Shown: positions 33,457-46,781, numbered from the stretch's first letter. The stretch: DNA of 64,000 nt from Magnolia sinica (GCF_029962835.1 NC_080588.1:44561001-44625000), one strand, 5' to 3'. Made by a program: numbers and translations. The notes: a model not told the origin generated them from the sequence alone.

Positions 33457-34640
33457 GAAGTTGGTTATCTTTCTAATGTCTAGGAACTTCACCATCTTCT
33501 TAAAAAGTTTGATGGTCATTTAGGTGATTTTTGGCTAGTGGCTTGAGGAAGAAAAATATGTGAACTCATCGTTCATTGGCACATTTTCATTAAAGAAGCA
33601 GCCGGTGATGGGAAGACTAGCCATTCTGTACAAGTCCCAAAGCGTGATGTTGATTTCGCCTATGGGAAGATGGAATGAGTTCGTAATGGGGCACCTGTAG
33701 TTCAAAACCCTTTAAATATAGTCACATCATGGAAAAAATAATCTAATGTGACTTAAATAGCGTTGATGAGATCTGTCTTCATAAGGGTGTCTGAATGCTT
33801 TCTGATGATCGCCTTTGCCCGGGCGTTATAGTGTGTGTGCGAAGAAAGGAAACCGTGGCACCAAAGAGATTCTCTATTGCAAAACCTTAGTCTCGAAGAA
33901 GTGCATTGGGAAAAGATTGTGTGGGTTATAGCTAGGCATTAGAAATCTCATTGAGGATATCTTTCTCATCTTCTGTCTTGAACCCCTATCTATTATTGAG
34001 CCTTCCAAGATGTGTAGCTCCTTTATTACTCGATGCGGTGTATGAAGAATCTTGTTGTGGACCATCTTGTCCTTGGGCTCACTATGCAAAATGGATAGAT
34101 GTTAGCAAAGGTTCATAGGGATGATGATCATCTCATCTCTAAATGGGCTATTGAACTTGATCATTTCTTGCGATACTTTGATATATTCCAAGTGTTCTGA
34201 AGACGCTTGTTATTGAACTCCTTGATTTTCTCTTGGCATTGTTGCTCTTTGGTCTTATTTTACTTCTTATGAGAGAAGGATGGAGGTAGACTAGATTCTC
34301 TAGCAGGGGTCTTGTGTTCTGTGCTTTGATGTTGGAAGTAGTCTATAAGCAATCTTCCCATTCAGATTCTTGACCCCTTCTAGGCAGTCTCTCTATTTCC
34401 CCCATAATGATTGCTTGACGGATGGGTTGGAAAGATGATTTATCATATTTGCAAAGTCTACAATTTGTGGAGCTGGTATCTTGAAAAAAGCAAGATTGTT
34501 AGTGGTAGTTTTAGCCCTTTTACCAAGGCGTTCTTCTGCCTAAGGCAACCGAGTACTTGTCTCCTGTTGGGCTTGACTCTTCTGATGAGGAGTGGTTCTG
34601 GAGCGACTCTAATAGTTCTTTTTGTTTTCTCCATTTTCTA
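33457..34640 (-). pseudogene. Plant mobile domain (PMD) protein, 5' half, degraded
   Basis: On the minus strand a start-like MEKTKRTIRVAPEPLL begins near 34635. The PMD hallmark FHLPIGEINITLWDLYRM lies at 33675-33622, followed by LPITG. Stops and frameshifts are frequent in between. The fragment ends at the TSD of the solo LTR and continues at 20701 on the other side of the inserted sequences. It could be a decayed host gene copy or a transposon passenger; no terminal inverted repeats or transposase were seen. Confidence 0.65.
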
Positions 34641-36041
34641 CAAAGAAAGAAGGAATTGGGAATTAGAAATGTTTTAAATAAGAAGAAGTTTGTTTAAAGA
34701 GATGCGTAAGCAGTCAGAAGGTGTATAAAGTACTCACGGAAGAAATACGAGATGTTGGGACAAGGCAAAATTTTAGCAGTCTTAGTACTTAAAATAGAAT
34801 TTTTTGAAGCAAAAGGGAGTTGCGCGAGCGCAACGAAATAGTGAAGACAGAGAGTTGCGTGGTTGCGTAATGAAACAGTGAAGGTAAGGAGTTGCAATAA
34901 CATCCCGAACATTTCAATAACCAAGTATTGAAAGTTCTCGAGCGTTACCAAGAAGTTAACTTAAAATGTACATGTGTAGGATACAAATCTAACTATCCTA
35001 ACCTTACATCTATTCCCTGACATGAATCTAACCATTGGAAATTATCTCCATTCATAGATCGAGCAATATGACCATTGATTTTGAGACAAGACCATCCATC
35101 ATATAATTTGACGTGTGTACCTTCCCTTAAATAAATTGGTGAATAACTCCTTATCCATAATGATTTAGATGTAAGTTCTTTTATAAGAATTATTTGAAAA
35201 GGTGCATATAACCATGTAGAAACATTAGATTTCACAAAACTCTTAGATCAACAATAATAATAAGAATGTCATTAATCTAGAGCCCTAAATCCTAAATCAC
35301 ATGGTTCCCACTCTCCGTTTAATGTGAAATTTTATATCATGCCTATGTATCATAAATTAACCATACATATTGAATTTTAGACCTTAGATCATTGTAAAAG
35401 TGGCCCAATTGACAGATCAACCCCTTAACCATTGATTTTGGCTTCCATTGAGTGAAGAAACCTCATGGGTAGTCGTAGTTAGATATTTTCCTTCATATGA
35501 ACGACTTCAATTGCCCATCATATGGACTAAGTGTGAAATATGAAGACTCTACTTTGTTAGACTTTTCCTTAGGCACAAAGTTATCCTTTCGAGATTTATT
35601 AACTCCTTATAAATCTAGATCTTCAAATCTAGCCACTTCATACCGTCTATCGAAACTCAAACTTAGACCACACCTTTACCTTACATGACTATAACATCAT
35701 ATAAAATTTAGACCCCAATCTATGATCCTACACCGTCTTCCTTTTGACGCAAAAGGTGATATTTCAGATCTAGCATTTTTCCACCATCGATCAACCACCA
35801 AATTTTGTCCAATTTTTTCCTTATCTTAGCTATACATTTTCTCAAAGTTGGACCCTAATCATTAAGCGCAGACCGTTAATTAAGATCAAGTCCTTTTTAG
35901 CACCCACTAGGAGAATTTCTAAGATCAGCTTATGTAAGACTCCGATATACTTCATATTTGGGCTCAAGGGCCAACACGGCCTAACTTGAGTGATAGGTGG
36001 AATGGATTTCCCAAAACTGAATCATAGTGGACCCCACTTAG
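34641..36041. other. Unassigned spacer
   Basis: About 1.4 kb of AT-rich sequence between the PMD remnant and the Athila-like LTR. I see only short reading frames without recognisable motifs. A short repeated phrase with GAGTTGCG occurs near 34820-34890. It may be ancestral low-copy DNA or an unrecognised old repeat. Confidence 0.4.
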
Positions 36042-36471
36042 TGTTGAGGGTCAAATATTGCATATTAGCCCCCATTTATTACTTGGTTTTATGAACATGA
36101 TAATGCTTAATATTCTATTTTAATCATGTTTGTGTTGCAAGGTGAATTTAAGAGCTTGGATTGAAAAGGATGTTAAAAGCATGGATTTAATGCTCAAGAA
36201 TTATCAAGGCAAAGGAGAGATCTTAGGAGACCAAGATCAAAGAATTCTCATGCCAAAGATCTAAGGAAACCAAGTACAAAGGACGGAGAAAAGATTGGCA
36301 AGAGCATAAGTAAAACAGGAGCAAAATAGCCAATTTCGGTGCTACCCAAGCCAAATTCAGTAGCTGCTTAAAGTGTATAAATAGTACAGCATGAAAACAG
36401 ATTAATTCAGTGCTACCTAAGCTTAATTCGGTACCACCGAAGCCAATTTCGGTTGCTACCTAAGCAATTTC
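36042..36471 (+). repeat. Athila-like 5' LTR, part 1
   Basis: It starts TGTTGAGGGTCAAATATTGC. It contains repeated TTCGGT...ACC phrases, including the inverted repeat TTCGGTACCACCGAA (36427-36441). Ends at ATTTC (36467-36471), which is one copy of the TSD of the inserted solo LTR. Confidence 0.75.
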
Positions 36472-39400
36472 TCTCACGCCCCAAATCCAGGAACAAACAG
36501 CTTCTATAATGCCCCGATTCTGGCACTCGACTTCCATACACCAAGTCCCGAGTTCGGCGCACCACAAGGAAGATTTTATATATATTTATATTTATATATA
36601 TATATATGAGCATAAAGATTAATGATCATAATACCAAGCAACAATCTTCATTATAGATTTAGTCATAATATGAGTATAATGTTTTTCCAAAATGTACAAA
36701 AATGAAGGCATCGCCAAAATATAGCTCAGACAAAATGTATCCAAAAGTTAAGTCCTCCAAGCTACTCTTGCCCTGAAAAAAAAAAGGAAAATAGGAAGCT
36801 TAGGCAAAAAACCTAGTGAGTACACTCGTGTGTAAGTAGTGTACAAGCATACAGTAACAATTAAAATGTCAAAGTACACGAACTAAAACATAATGATATG
36901 TAATGCTACATAAAGCAAGTGGATAGGATGCAATGCAAGTGATGATATGCAAAGGCATGCTAGATATATGTAGGCATGCAGGTCCTCCTCTAAAAATCCA
37001 CATCACAATATAGTTATCATTATTGGGAATCACCGGGGCCTGGTATCTAAAGCAAGTTTGAAACTTGTTGAATAGAGGCCTCGCATACATGCCTTGTTAG
37101 TGGAGGGCCTATAGCCATGCCAATACCCACCCGGCATGCCGGTAGCAGACCCATTTCAAGGGCTAGTCAAACCCAATCACATTCGCTCCAACTCTTCAGG
37201 TAGGCATGGCCGAACCTTTTCTCACCCGACCGCGTTGACTAGAGTCAGGCCTACTATGGTCTTCAGCACCAGGTGACCCATGGCATCTGTCCGGTCTTGA
37301 TGATGAGGCTCGAGGGTACCACTCAAGGTTTAGGGAGTTTCACCCAGGGGTCTGGGACCTAGTATAAAGAAACTCAAATTTCCAGTGTCCATATATACCG
37401 ACCACGGTGCCACTATGGTGGTCTCATTAGTACAACCATGATGTTGTTGTGGTGTTCCATCCGTCACACAAGGATGTTATGATATATGCTATGATATACG
37501 CAAGCACACCAAACAATATATTTGCACACGACAATACTATGCATTTTCATCATGTACGCACCCAAGTTAGCTCTAAGGCCAATCGGGCTCCTCTCCCATC
37601 CACATCCAACCTTGACCCATAGTCATCTTAGACCGGATATATGTGCAACATCCACACGAAATGCACCATCATCATCCTATGATCTCAATATGCACATGCA
37701 TCCATGCATGATCACACTACATACAATGTGCACCTCAAGTCCATGATGTATGTATATGTATACGTGTACATAAATCCAACATGTGCAACACACTGGGCTA
37801 ACCGAAAACTACCACAATGTCAAAGAAGTAAAACAATAGTCTGGTGTGCACTCCCTACACATGGTCAAGAAGGTTATGCAAGTGTTTATACCTTCCGCAT
37901 CATAAGCGTGTACAGATCCGCTCCATTTCATAGCTAGTTATCAACCCATCACTTAACATAACACACAACAAGAATCGCATATGGTCTATTAAAATGGTCG
38001 CATCACCGACACATTCATTGGCATATAATGATTAAGTGGTTCATCTCAATGGGTTCATAACGGGTTTATGTACAGGTATCATGCCACCAATCAACACTTA
38101 GCACACTTTTAGCAATTCCAAGCGGTTCATGAGGTGGCCCCACTTAGTCCTTAGGCTCACATAGGCATAGGTGTACACATGTATTATCATAGTATCTAAC
38201 CTCCTCCATATATTATCATCATATACACCCTCATTACACATGTCCCACCACCACAAGCATAGATAATCGCAACCAACACATGAATAATGTTTGTTTGTTA
38301 TCACAAACGACTACCTACTAGAATGGATCGATTAATGGGTTGCCATAACCTACTTGTATGGCTTGTTGGGTGGTCCATTTGGCTTCCACAATCAGCCCAT
38401 TTAAGGGATTCAACATCATCACTTCAAAAATTACAATATCAATTTGACATACATTCAACACATGGAGATCACAAACTCTTACCGAAGAGGCTCAATGGTT
38501 GGCCCAAACAAACTACCACTGATGGGCCCACATGGCATTCACTCAAAATGGGCCTTAAATTTTTGGGCCCACTACTCTAATACCATTGTGAACACATCAA
38601 TGGAATTCACAAAGGGTTCTATGCGGTGGAGCTCATGGGGACCTCCCATGAGGTCGAGCTGTGTGGGGCCTAAAATCAGGTCAGTCTGTAGCTAGTGTGG
38701 GCCATACCACACACACAAGTTGAGTGGGTTACCCTCCATTAAACATTCATAACCATTTGTCGAGCCCACCAAGATGTGGTTCATGAATCCAACCCATCCA
38801 TTATGTGTGTCCCACTTGGTTGAGGGGTCATTCCAAGTTTCAGATGCATCCAAATTTCAGGTGGACCCTAGTAAGTGTTTTTATAAGTTTTATCTAGTCT
38901 TCACATGATTTTAGATGCTGTGGACCACCTGAGTTCCGTGCACGGTTGATTTTTGGGGTATCCCATTTTTAAAGGGGATCCATCAAATGCACGGTGTTAA
39001 TGCTCGACATACATCACGGTGGGGCCTATGGTGGGACACACGGTCCCTGTCTTCTCAACAAGCAATAGGACACTACTTGCTGCAACGTCCTTTGGACGCT
39101 GACAGTAAGGGTGTCTAGCCTTGTTGTGTTGTTTTTTTTTTTGTTATTTCATAAGTGGGGCCCATATCAAGATGATCCACTCCATCTATAGGGTTCTCCA
39201 AGTCATGGCAAGCCCAATGAGTCCAATATTCAATATATTTAGGCGTACAGAAACATTACAATGGGCCCTAATAGATTTGATAGTAAATATCACTATTAAG
39301 ATGATTTTCAATGGTGTGGCCTACCAGAGATTTGGATTGGCTTCATTTTTCGGCTCAAGGTCTAAAATGATCTAGGAAATCAGATGGATGATGTGGATCA

Positions 39401-40495
39401 AATACATACATCATGGGGGGGCGTTGTGGTTCCACAGCCCCTACCCCTATTTCAAGCAACTGGGATGCTGCTTACAGCAACGTCCACTATTTTTTATTTT
39501 TTTTAGATGTTGTGTGGACATGTGTGCATGGGTGTGTGTTTGTGTGTGTGAGTTTGGCCAACCCAATGGGCCATACTTGGATGATTTGGACAGCATACAA
39601 ACATTCTGGTGGGACCCACTATCAATGGGTCCCACATGAAGTCTATAACAAATTAGTTTTGTATGTCTTCTCATATGCATCCACACCATTAATCATATCA
39701 TTATCATCATTATAATTATTCTCTCCAACAATCATATTATCTTCATCATCAACACCACCTCCACCATACATAAATACAAGGTAAACAAAATAAGAATGAG
39801 TGAGGAGGGTTTACTCACCTTGATGGACTAGATGAATGGTTGAGATGGATGGAAGGGATGGGATTGATGGCCCACCAAGATCACTCCACTCTCTCTCATG
39901 GTAGGAAAATCATGAAAATGTTGAGGATTGAAGGAGGTATTTGTAGAGAATTTATTAAAATTGTGATTAAGTTAGATTAATGTGGTTATGATTGGCTTAA
40001 GCAAGTATCATGGCAAGTAATGCATGATTAGGACTTAATGGTGGATTAAATGAGACATGGGGTGGCATGGCATGATGACATCATGCATAAGGTGTTATAT
40101 GGAGAAGGGTTGACTTTGGATACACATGAAAGAGGGGTGGTATGGGTGTGTGACATCACACACATGGGTAGAGATTCTCTCACCCCATGTGTGGCATGGT
40201 ACATGTGTGCATAGCATGTGTTGTGTACATGTGTGGAATGTAATATATGGTGTCATGCGCACATGATATACCAACGATTCTTCACGGCATATGTCACTAA
40301 CGGAGCGTCGTACAGATGCATGAGTGGTACCTCCATGACCGCAGTGACGGGACGATCGATATGGCGAGGGTTTCGAAGTCTTGGGTTTTTGGTCGGTTAG
40401 ATGTGCACTATGCATGGCCAATCTAGGTCTAGCCAAGGGCATCGATCATCGTTCACATAAGCATAGAAAACGTACGGAATGGACAAGGTCTTACA
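36472..40495 (-). repeat. 4.0-kb solo LTR related to the giant LTRs
   Basis: Reading the minus strand it begins TGTAAGACC (40495) and ends GGGGCGTGAGA (36472), a TG...CA LTR with one decayed end. ATTTC flanks both sides (36467-36471, 40496-40500). Internal passages match the giant LTRs, for example the segment with CCCGGCATGCCGGTAGCAGACCCA (37130-37155) versus CCCGGCACGTC near 3498. Phrase repeats of the GGGCCCAC type also occur. No interior is present. The ORFs in it have no recognisable motifs. Confidence 0.8.
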
Positions 40496-40500
40496 ATTTC

Positions 40501-41467
40501 GGTAACTACCTAAGCACTCTGCACATACAATTTCAGATGCGATAAATTTCAGATACGACTTCGTTGCTACCAAAATCAAGCAGAGTTGTAACATAAGGCC
40601 GATGTGGATTACGTAAATTAAGACCTTTCACAAGCGGTTTCTGAAAATTTCAAGTCGGTGCGTAAGAGGGGGATGCATAACTATAAATAGGAGTCCCTAG
40701 GACGTTCCTAGTCATCATCTAAGGTTTGAGTAGTGGAGCAAAAGCATAAAGAGCCGCCATCAAGAGTCTTTCTTCTTCTTCTTTAGTTATTTTTATGCTT
40801 TTCTTAAGAGATTTTAGTTCAATCATGTCTATGATTGGCTAAACCTCTTAGCTAGGGCTAAGAGGTGAAGCTTGCAGCGTGATTAGGATGTTTACTTTGC
40901 TTTAATTCATGTTTATGTTTGAATTTCATTGAATTCCAGTTGATTCTAAGGAATATTTTTAATTTTTAATGGTTTGTTGTGACTCAAATTATAATAAATT
41001 GCAATAGCTTTAAATATCTTCTTTTCTATCTGAGATTGTGGATTTGGTAAATATCGTTATTTGCCATCATCTCCTGGCATGGTTGGGTGATGAAATCCCT
41101 TCCAATTCACCACAATTCTCTTATTGAGGCTAGATCAATGAGAAGTTCAGAGATTTGACCATCTTGTCTCCCAACTAGATAGGATAGGACTCTGATTCTA
41201 GTTGGATCTCTTGAATTAAGCTAAGTACCATCTCCATTCCTACAAGTAGATCCTTAGTACCCTAGTTCCCACCTTTAAATTTACAATGTTTTAATTACAT
41301 CCTTCATAATTACTCTTCAAAAATTCTTCAGATTTATATTTACATCTTCTTCTAGTTCTACTTCCAGTTACTTCTAGAAATGTACGAGATTAGTCCCTGC
41401 GGATTCGACCTCGATCTCACCGAGATTATTACTACATCACAACCCTACTCTTGGGGTTGTAAACAAG
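40501..41467 (+). repeat. Athila-like 5' LTR, part 2, with TATA box
   Basis: It resumes with the TTCGGTAACTACC phrase and has CTATAAATAG at 40681-40690 as probable core promoter. It ends with a conserved region (ATTCGACCTCGATCTCACCG) and GTAAACA at 41467. The end matches the minus-strand copy at 17330-17400. Confidence 0.75.
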
Positions 41468-41473
41468 TTTTTG

Positions 41474-41491
41474 GCGCTGTTGCCAGGGATT
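41474..41491 (+). other. Primer-binding site, Asp-tRNA type
   Basis: TGGCGCTGTTGCCAGGGA matches the Athila-type site with two transitions, six bases after the LTR end. Confidence 0.8.
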
Positions 41492-41833
41492 AACGGTTGT
41501 ATTTTTCTGAGATATAACTAGTTTTTAAATTAATTTAAGATTAGGTTTTTTCTACTTTCTATTTTTAGGTTTAGAAACTTTCCTTTTCTAATTTTAGAAA
41601 CTAGATTGCTTTCTTAAAAACTTTCCTTTTTAGTTTTAGACACTAACTCATCTTCTTATTTCTATTTTTTTAGAAACTTTCTTATTTCTTTTTTAGAAAC
41701 TAACTCACTTTCCCTTTTCTTTTGCAGGATCCCAATATAGAAACTTCTAATTTGGTAACTTCTTTCTATTTCTAGAGTTCTATTTCCTTTTAAGTCTAGG
41801 TTAGATTCTAAAATTAAGGACTGAGAGTGTTTC

Positions 41834-43590
41834 ATGCCCAAGTGGGTCCGTAATAACACTCGACGTCTCTTGAGTGAAGGAGCATTAGTTGAGGGTTTAT
41901 CTATCCATCACAAGATTAGACACCACTCGAGATCCTCGAAGTTAATTGAAGTGATGGCTACAAATCAACCGGGCAATCAACCTACGATCGAACCTCAACC
42001 TCGGGTTGAGGAAATCCAGGATGAGAATGAGGCACATCAAGCACCCCACCTCATACTTTATGAGATTATTTACAACCGGCGGGGGTGAGCACACCTTCAT
42101 GCATGGTTTTTTCAGAAAATACGGGACATACGGATATCAAGCCAAGGGTGATCCGACTTCTTCCAAAATTCTATGGACTTGAATCTGAAAATCCATATTT
42201 ACACTCAAAAGAGTTTGATGAGATCATAGCCACTTTATATTTTCCTAACGTGTCCGATGACACGGTCAAGCTGAAACTCTTTCCCTTTTCTTTAAAAAAG
42301 AAAGCTAAGACGTGGTTGCATTCGCTCCGTCCTCGATCTATTGGAGATGGAACAATATGACAAGGGAGTTCATAAAGAAATTTTTCCCTCACCATAAAAC
42401 GAACACCCTCAGAAAGTCAATCATGAACTTCGCCTAAAAAGAAGATGAAAGATTCTTCCAATGTTGGGAGCGGTTCAAGGATCTTGTCAGTTCATGCCCA
42501 CAACATTGTTTTGAAACGCGGCGCATTACACACTTTTTCTATGATGGACTGACATCTTCCATACGCCAATTGGTCAAGACAATGTCCAATGGAGAATTCA
42601 TGAAGAAAAATGTCGATGATGTGTGGGATTATTTGGACAGACTTGCTAAGAACGCACAATCATGGGACTCCTACCCAAAATCATGCACTACTTCTAGGCC
42701 CACTCAAGAGGTGGAATATACCTTCTGAAAGAGAATGATGATATCAATGTTAAAGTAGCTAATCTCATAAGGAAATTCAATGTCATGGAACTAAAGAAGG
42801 ATAAGGCTAAGGAAACTGTTTGCAGTATTTGTGCTTGCAATATTCACACAACTGAAAGTTGCCCAACAATACCTACTTTTCAAGAGGTACTGAATGAGCA
42901 ATCTAATGCCATAAATAATTACCAAAGACCTTTCAATGGATCGACTTGCAATACATACAATCCTAGTTGGAGAAATCATCTAAAGTTCAGTTGGAGGAAT
43001 GGACAAAATGCTACTCCTCAAGGATTCTTCAATCAAATTTCAAATCAAGGGAAACCTCAAGAGGATCCAATTCTAAAGCATCAGCAAAATCAAGAGCTTT
43101 TCAATCAGGGTATGCTACAAGCCTTTCAAGACCTTACAAAGGCCATACAAGGGCTTGAGACAAAGAATACGATTGGGAACAAGGGAAGCCTTCCAGCTCA
43201 ACCTCTTCCCAATCCAAAACCGCGATACAAGATCAGTGACCCAAGCTCTTCAAATCAGATGGAGCAAGCTAAATCTATCACCACTCTTAGGAGTGGGAAG
43301 ACCATTGACAAATCTATTCTGATAATGGCTGAAATGTCTAAAGACTCGGAAATAGATGAAACTGATAAACCTAATAACACTCCACATGAATTAGAACCAG
43401 AACTTCAAGGCAAGCCAATTGCACCATTCCCCCAACGGTTGATTGTAGAAAAATTTCTCTCTAACTCTCAGGACATTCTAAAGGTGCTGAAACAAGTGAA
43501 GGTCAACATCCCTCTATTGGATGCTTTCAAACAAATACCTTCATATGCCAAATTTCTGAAAGATTTATGTACAACCAAAAGACGGTAAAA
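41834..43590 (+). pseudogene. Athila-like gag (broken)
   Basis: It opens with MPKWVRNNTRRLLSEGALVE and continues through frames at 42085-42360 (PRVIRLLPKFYGLESENPYLH), a capsid core around 42357-42640 with stops (TREFIKKFFPHHKTNTLRK), and the C-terminal part 42785-43588. That part includes a cysteine-rich CSICACNIHTTESCP, a Gln/Asn-rich stretch and LRSGKTIDK. Active Gag forms the particle. Here at least three frame breaks and a stop (TAA in place of a codon near 42435) inactivate it. Confidence 0.78.
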
Positions 43591-43656
43591 TATTTAAAAG
43601 AAAATCTTTTTAATTGAAATAGTGAGTGTGATCCTAAAGCAAGATGTGCCACAAAA

Positions 43657-46600
43657 TGTAATGACCCTGAAAATTTTGTGCCAAGACCCGAGTACTACCT
43701 CTATTCTTTCCTTAGAAGTTTTTTGGGGTAATTAGCCCTATACTCGATTGATTGTGAAATTTGCATCAATCACTTTAAATTTGATCTGCATGACTTTAAA
43801 CCTGTAGAATGGTTAGCGCTAGGTTACTCTGAAATTTCGGATTCATTGCTAAATCCAGTTGTTCTTGGGAATTTTTGAAAGTTCTGGATCGGACCTGGAC
43901 CGCGCGTCGAAAGTCCGATAGCAATGATCTTATGCTGTTCCGGTCACCATGCTGGACTTCGCCATCGCCTCAAAAATCAAGTCCAGATGATGTTCTGGGT
44001 CGAGTTGATTGAGTTCGGAGTGAAGAGTGTGAGAATGGTTGGAAATTAAATAAGATTTTGTGAAATCTGAGTCGTGTCGCTTGCACGACAATTTTAAGCA
44101 ATCTGACCGTTGGATTCTGATCCAATTTCACCCTCTGATCAGGGAAGGTGGCCCAGGCATGTTCTTGTGCTTGTGGACCTGATCGAGATTCGGTGACTGT
44201 TAAATTGAGTGTGGTCCGCCACGGCTGATCTGAAGATCCGGTCGGTACGAAAACTCAGCTTGACCTAGATCCATGGTCAAAGAGCTTAAGTCCGACCTTT
44301 CATGGTAATAGGCCCACCGGAAGTGCTTCGTTGGATCGAGAGAGGCTTGTTTTGGTTATACCCTAAGTATACCTTGGCCCTGGGGTTATTTTCATCAATG
44401 TTAGGCCTATTTATAGACCTTAAAACCCTAGTTCTCTTTTCCATACGAATTTCCTAACCCTAGCCTAGAAAGAGAGTAGAAAAGAGAGATAAAGTGAGAG
44501 AGAAGTTGGTGAATCATCTTAGATTCTTCCATGTTCTTCTTCTTCCTTGAACCTTCACTTTTGAATCGTTATTCCGGCGATTCTAAGTTCATCTTTGGGT
44601 AAGTTAACCTAACCCTAATCTGTGTTAGAGATTAGAATAATCCTTATGTGTTGTAACTCATTTCTATTCTTGCTTTAGGTTATCCTGTCGCCGTTGACGA
44701 AGACAAATCGTCTGAAATCAGTTCGGTGTTCTTTTCTGGATTAAGGTGCGGACTTTAATCATATAGGTTATAGTTTTCAAGGCTTTCAATGTTAGTGAAT
44801 GGTTTATTCTTGCTATGGATGAGATTTCACATGCCAAATGTTATGTTTATTTTGCGTTCCTGTTATGCATGTGTTACATTGAGATTTGTGTATTCTATGT
44901 GTATGTATAAAGTACCGTATGCGTATAAAATATGAACCTGTGATTGCCATGATTATTTATCGTGTACTTATGCTTATTGTATGTGCGGTAACTCCTTGGT
45001 AAAAGGAATTGTCCAAATGCGTGTATTTCAACATGCATCATGTATGTTGTATTATGTATTCTAAGTGTTTGTAGAAATGTTTGAATGATCTAAAGTGTGA
45101 TATATCAACCTAGTATGGGCGTCGAGAAGCGATTCTCAACTCTCCCACTAGTGTGTATGATTTCCTTCATGCAAGTTACATTCCTTGTTGTTTAATTTCA
45201 AGTCTTACTTATGTTTAAAGCTATGTTAAGTTGATAGTCTTCAAATGCTTACGTACTACATGATTTGAGATGTTGTTCCATTACTATTCTAAATTGTAGA
45301 TATAAATATCTATTGTAGTGGAATGTGTGGGACTATGCATTAGTCCAGGAAATCAGTAATCGGCCTTAAGTTCGTGGCTGAGGTTGCTTTCGCCACGTAG
45401 GACGTGATTAGACGAACCCGAGTCGTATTAGAGTTGTCGGCAGTGGTTTGGCCACGCGGAGTGTTTGCGCACTCTATGTCATTCAACCCAATGTGCGCTC
45501 ATGCTAGTCGAGTTCGTCAAGTAACCCGATTGTCAAATGTATGTTCACCATGTATGGATACTGTTTGAATCTAGGGTACCGAATTTACCAATGAAATCCT
45601 GTTAACCATGGTACCTTGATCCGCTAAGACTCATGAGCCGGACATGGTGGTATGGGACACCGTGGTCGAGCTGTCGGCCTACGCTGGGGTGACGAGCCTC
45701 CCCGTAGTGACTAGTGAGCAACCAAACTCATAAGCCGATTATGGTGGTATGGGACACTATATTCGTGTTGTTGGCCTACATTGATTAGTGACGAGCCCTT
45801 TGTAGTGACCTCGAGCATACCTGGATACCGCATTGAGGTGACGAGCCTTAGTGTAGTAACGAAGGTGTGATAGGCGTGCATTGATTGGTGACGAGCCCTT
45901 TGCAATGACCTACAACCATATGATCGTATGAGATGTCTAGGACTAACGACCCTAGAATGGATCACTATTTGAATGGTGATATGAGGAAGGTATCTTAGCT
46001 TCCCAATCCTGCTGTATGAAAAAGACTAATAACAACTTGGTAATCATGTTCATGCACCGCATTTGCATGTGCTTTGTAGACATGACGCACTTTGAGGCGA
46101 TGTCATGTGTAACGTAAGATGAAGACGCTAAGGGTATACACGTGAGGGCACGCATCATTCTTCATACATTCTTGCATTAACAAGAGTACTTAGGACATGT
46201 TTAATTGTTCTGCTTTATCATTACTGCTTGATTGAACTGATAACATGTTAACCTTTACTTTATTGTTCCACTGAGTTGATCACTCACTCCCACGTTCTGG
46301 GGCGGTGTTAAACACCCAGAAGACTCTGTCGTAGTTGCTAATGTTGCAGATGTTGAGGCGACCTCTGAGGCAGAGCAGGAGATTGATGATGATGAGGCTG
46401 CTTTCTCTTTTATGCAGTTTTCAGACGAGTTCTAGTGAGCCTTGTTCTGATGCGCAGGATGTTGGAATTTCTTTTAGGAATTAAATGATGTAATTTAATA
46501 CTTGTAATTTTGATAGTAACACTTGTCAGTACGACCTGGTATGTATATGATTTCAGGGATTTGCACATGTACACATATATTTCTATAAGTCTTCCGCTTG

Positions 46601-46766
46601 CTTTCTTCACTTATCCCTGAATTATAATTGTAATTTGGCTTAATCTATTCCATGTTTTATGCACTAATACAGACAACATACATCCATCATTAAATATGTT
46701 GCATAAGTGATGTTTTGGAACTCGGGAGCTGAGTTATGCTCGACCCCCAAATTTCAGGGCGTTACA
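43657..46766 (+). repeat. 5' LTR of the chromovirus
   Basis: 3110 bp. It is closely similar along its length to 56943-60055 (3113 bp) and more distantly to the solo LTR 48494-51590. A TATA-like CTATTTATAG is at 44408-44417 (57694-57703 in the 3' LTR), followed by pyrimidine-rich leader sequence. ORFs inside the LTR are not considered genes. Confidence 0.9.
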
Positions 46767-46769
46767 AGT

Positions 46770-46781
46770 TGGTATCAGAGC
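46770..46781 (+). other. Primer-binding site, Met-tRNA type
   Basis: TGGTATCAGAGC, a perfect match to the plant initiator Met-tRNA site, three bases after the LTR end. Confidence 0.9.

Noticed and set aside
36869..39715. Numerous short ORFs on both strands
   Set aside because: All lie inside the solo LTR 36472-40495, lack motifs and start contexts, and are interrupted in related LTRs.
41662..41859. Minus-strand ORF in the Athila-like leader
   Set aside because: It overlaps the untranslated leader between primer-binding site and gag and resembles nothing.
44440..44640. Telomere-like CCCTAA phrases (also in the other two chromovirus LTR copies)
   Set aside because: Only single or paired AACCCTA units occur in the leader region of the LTR; no tandem telomeric run.
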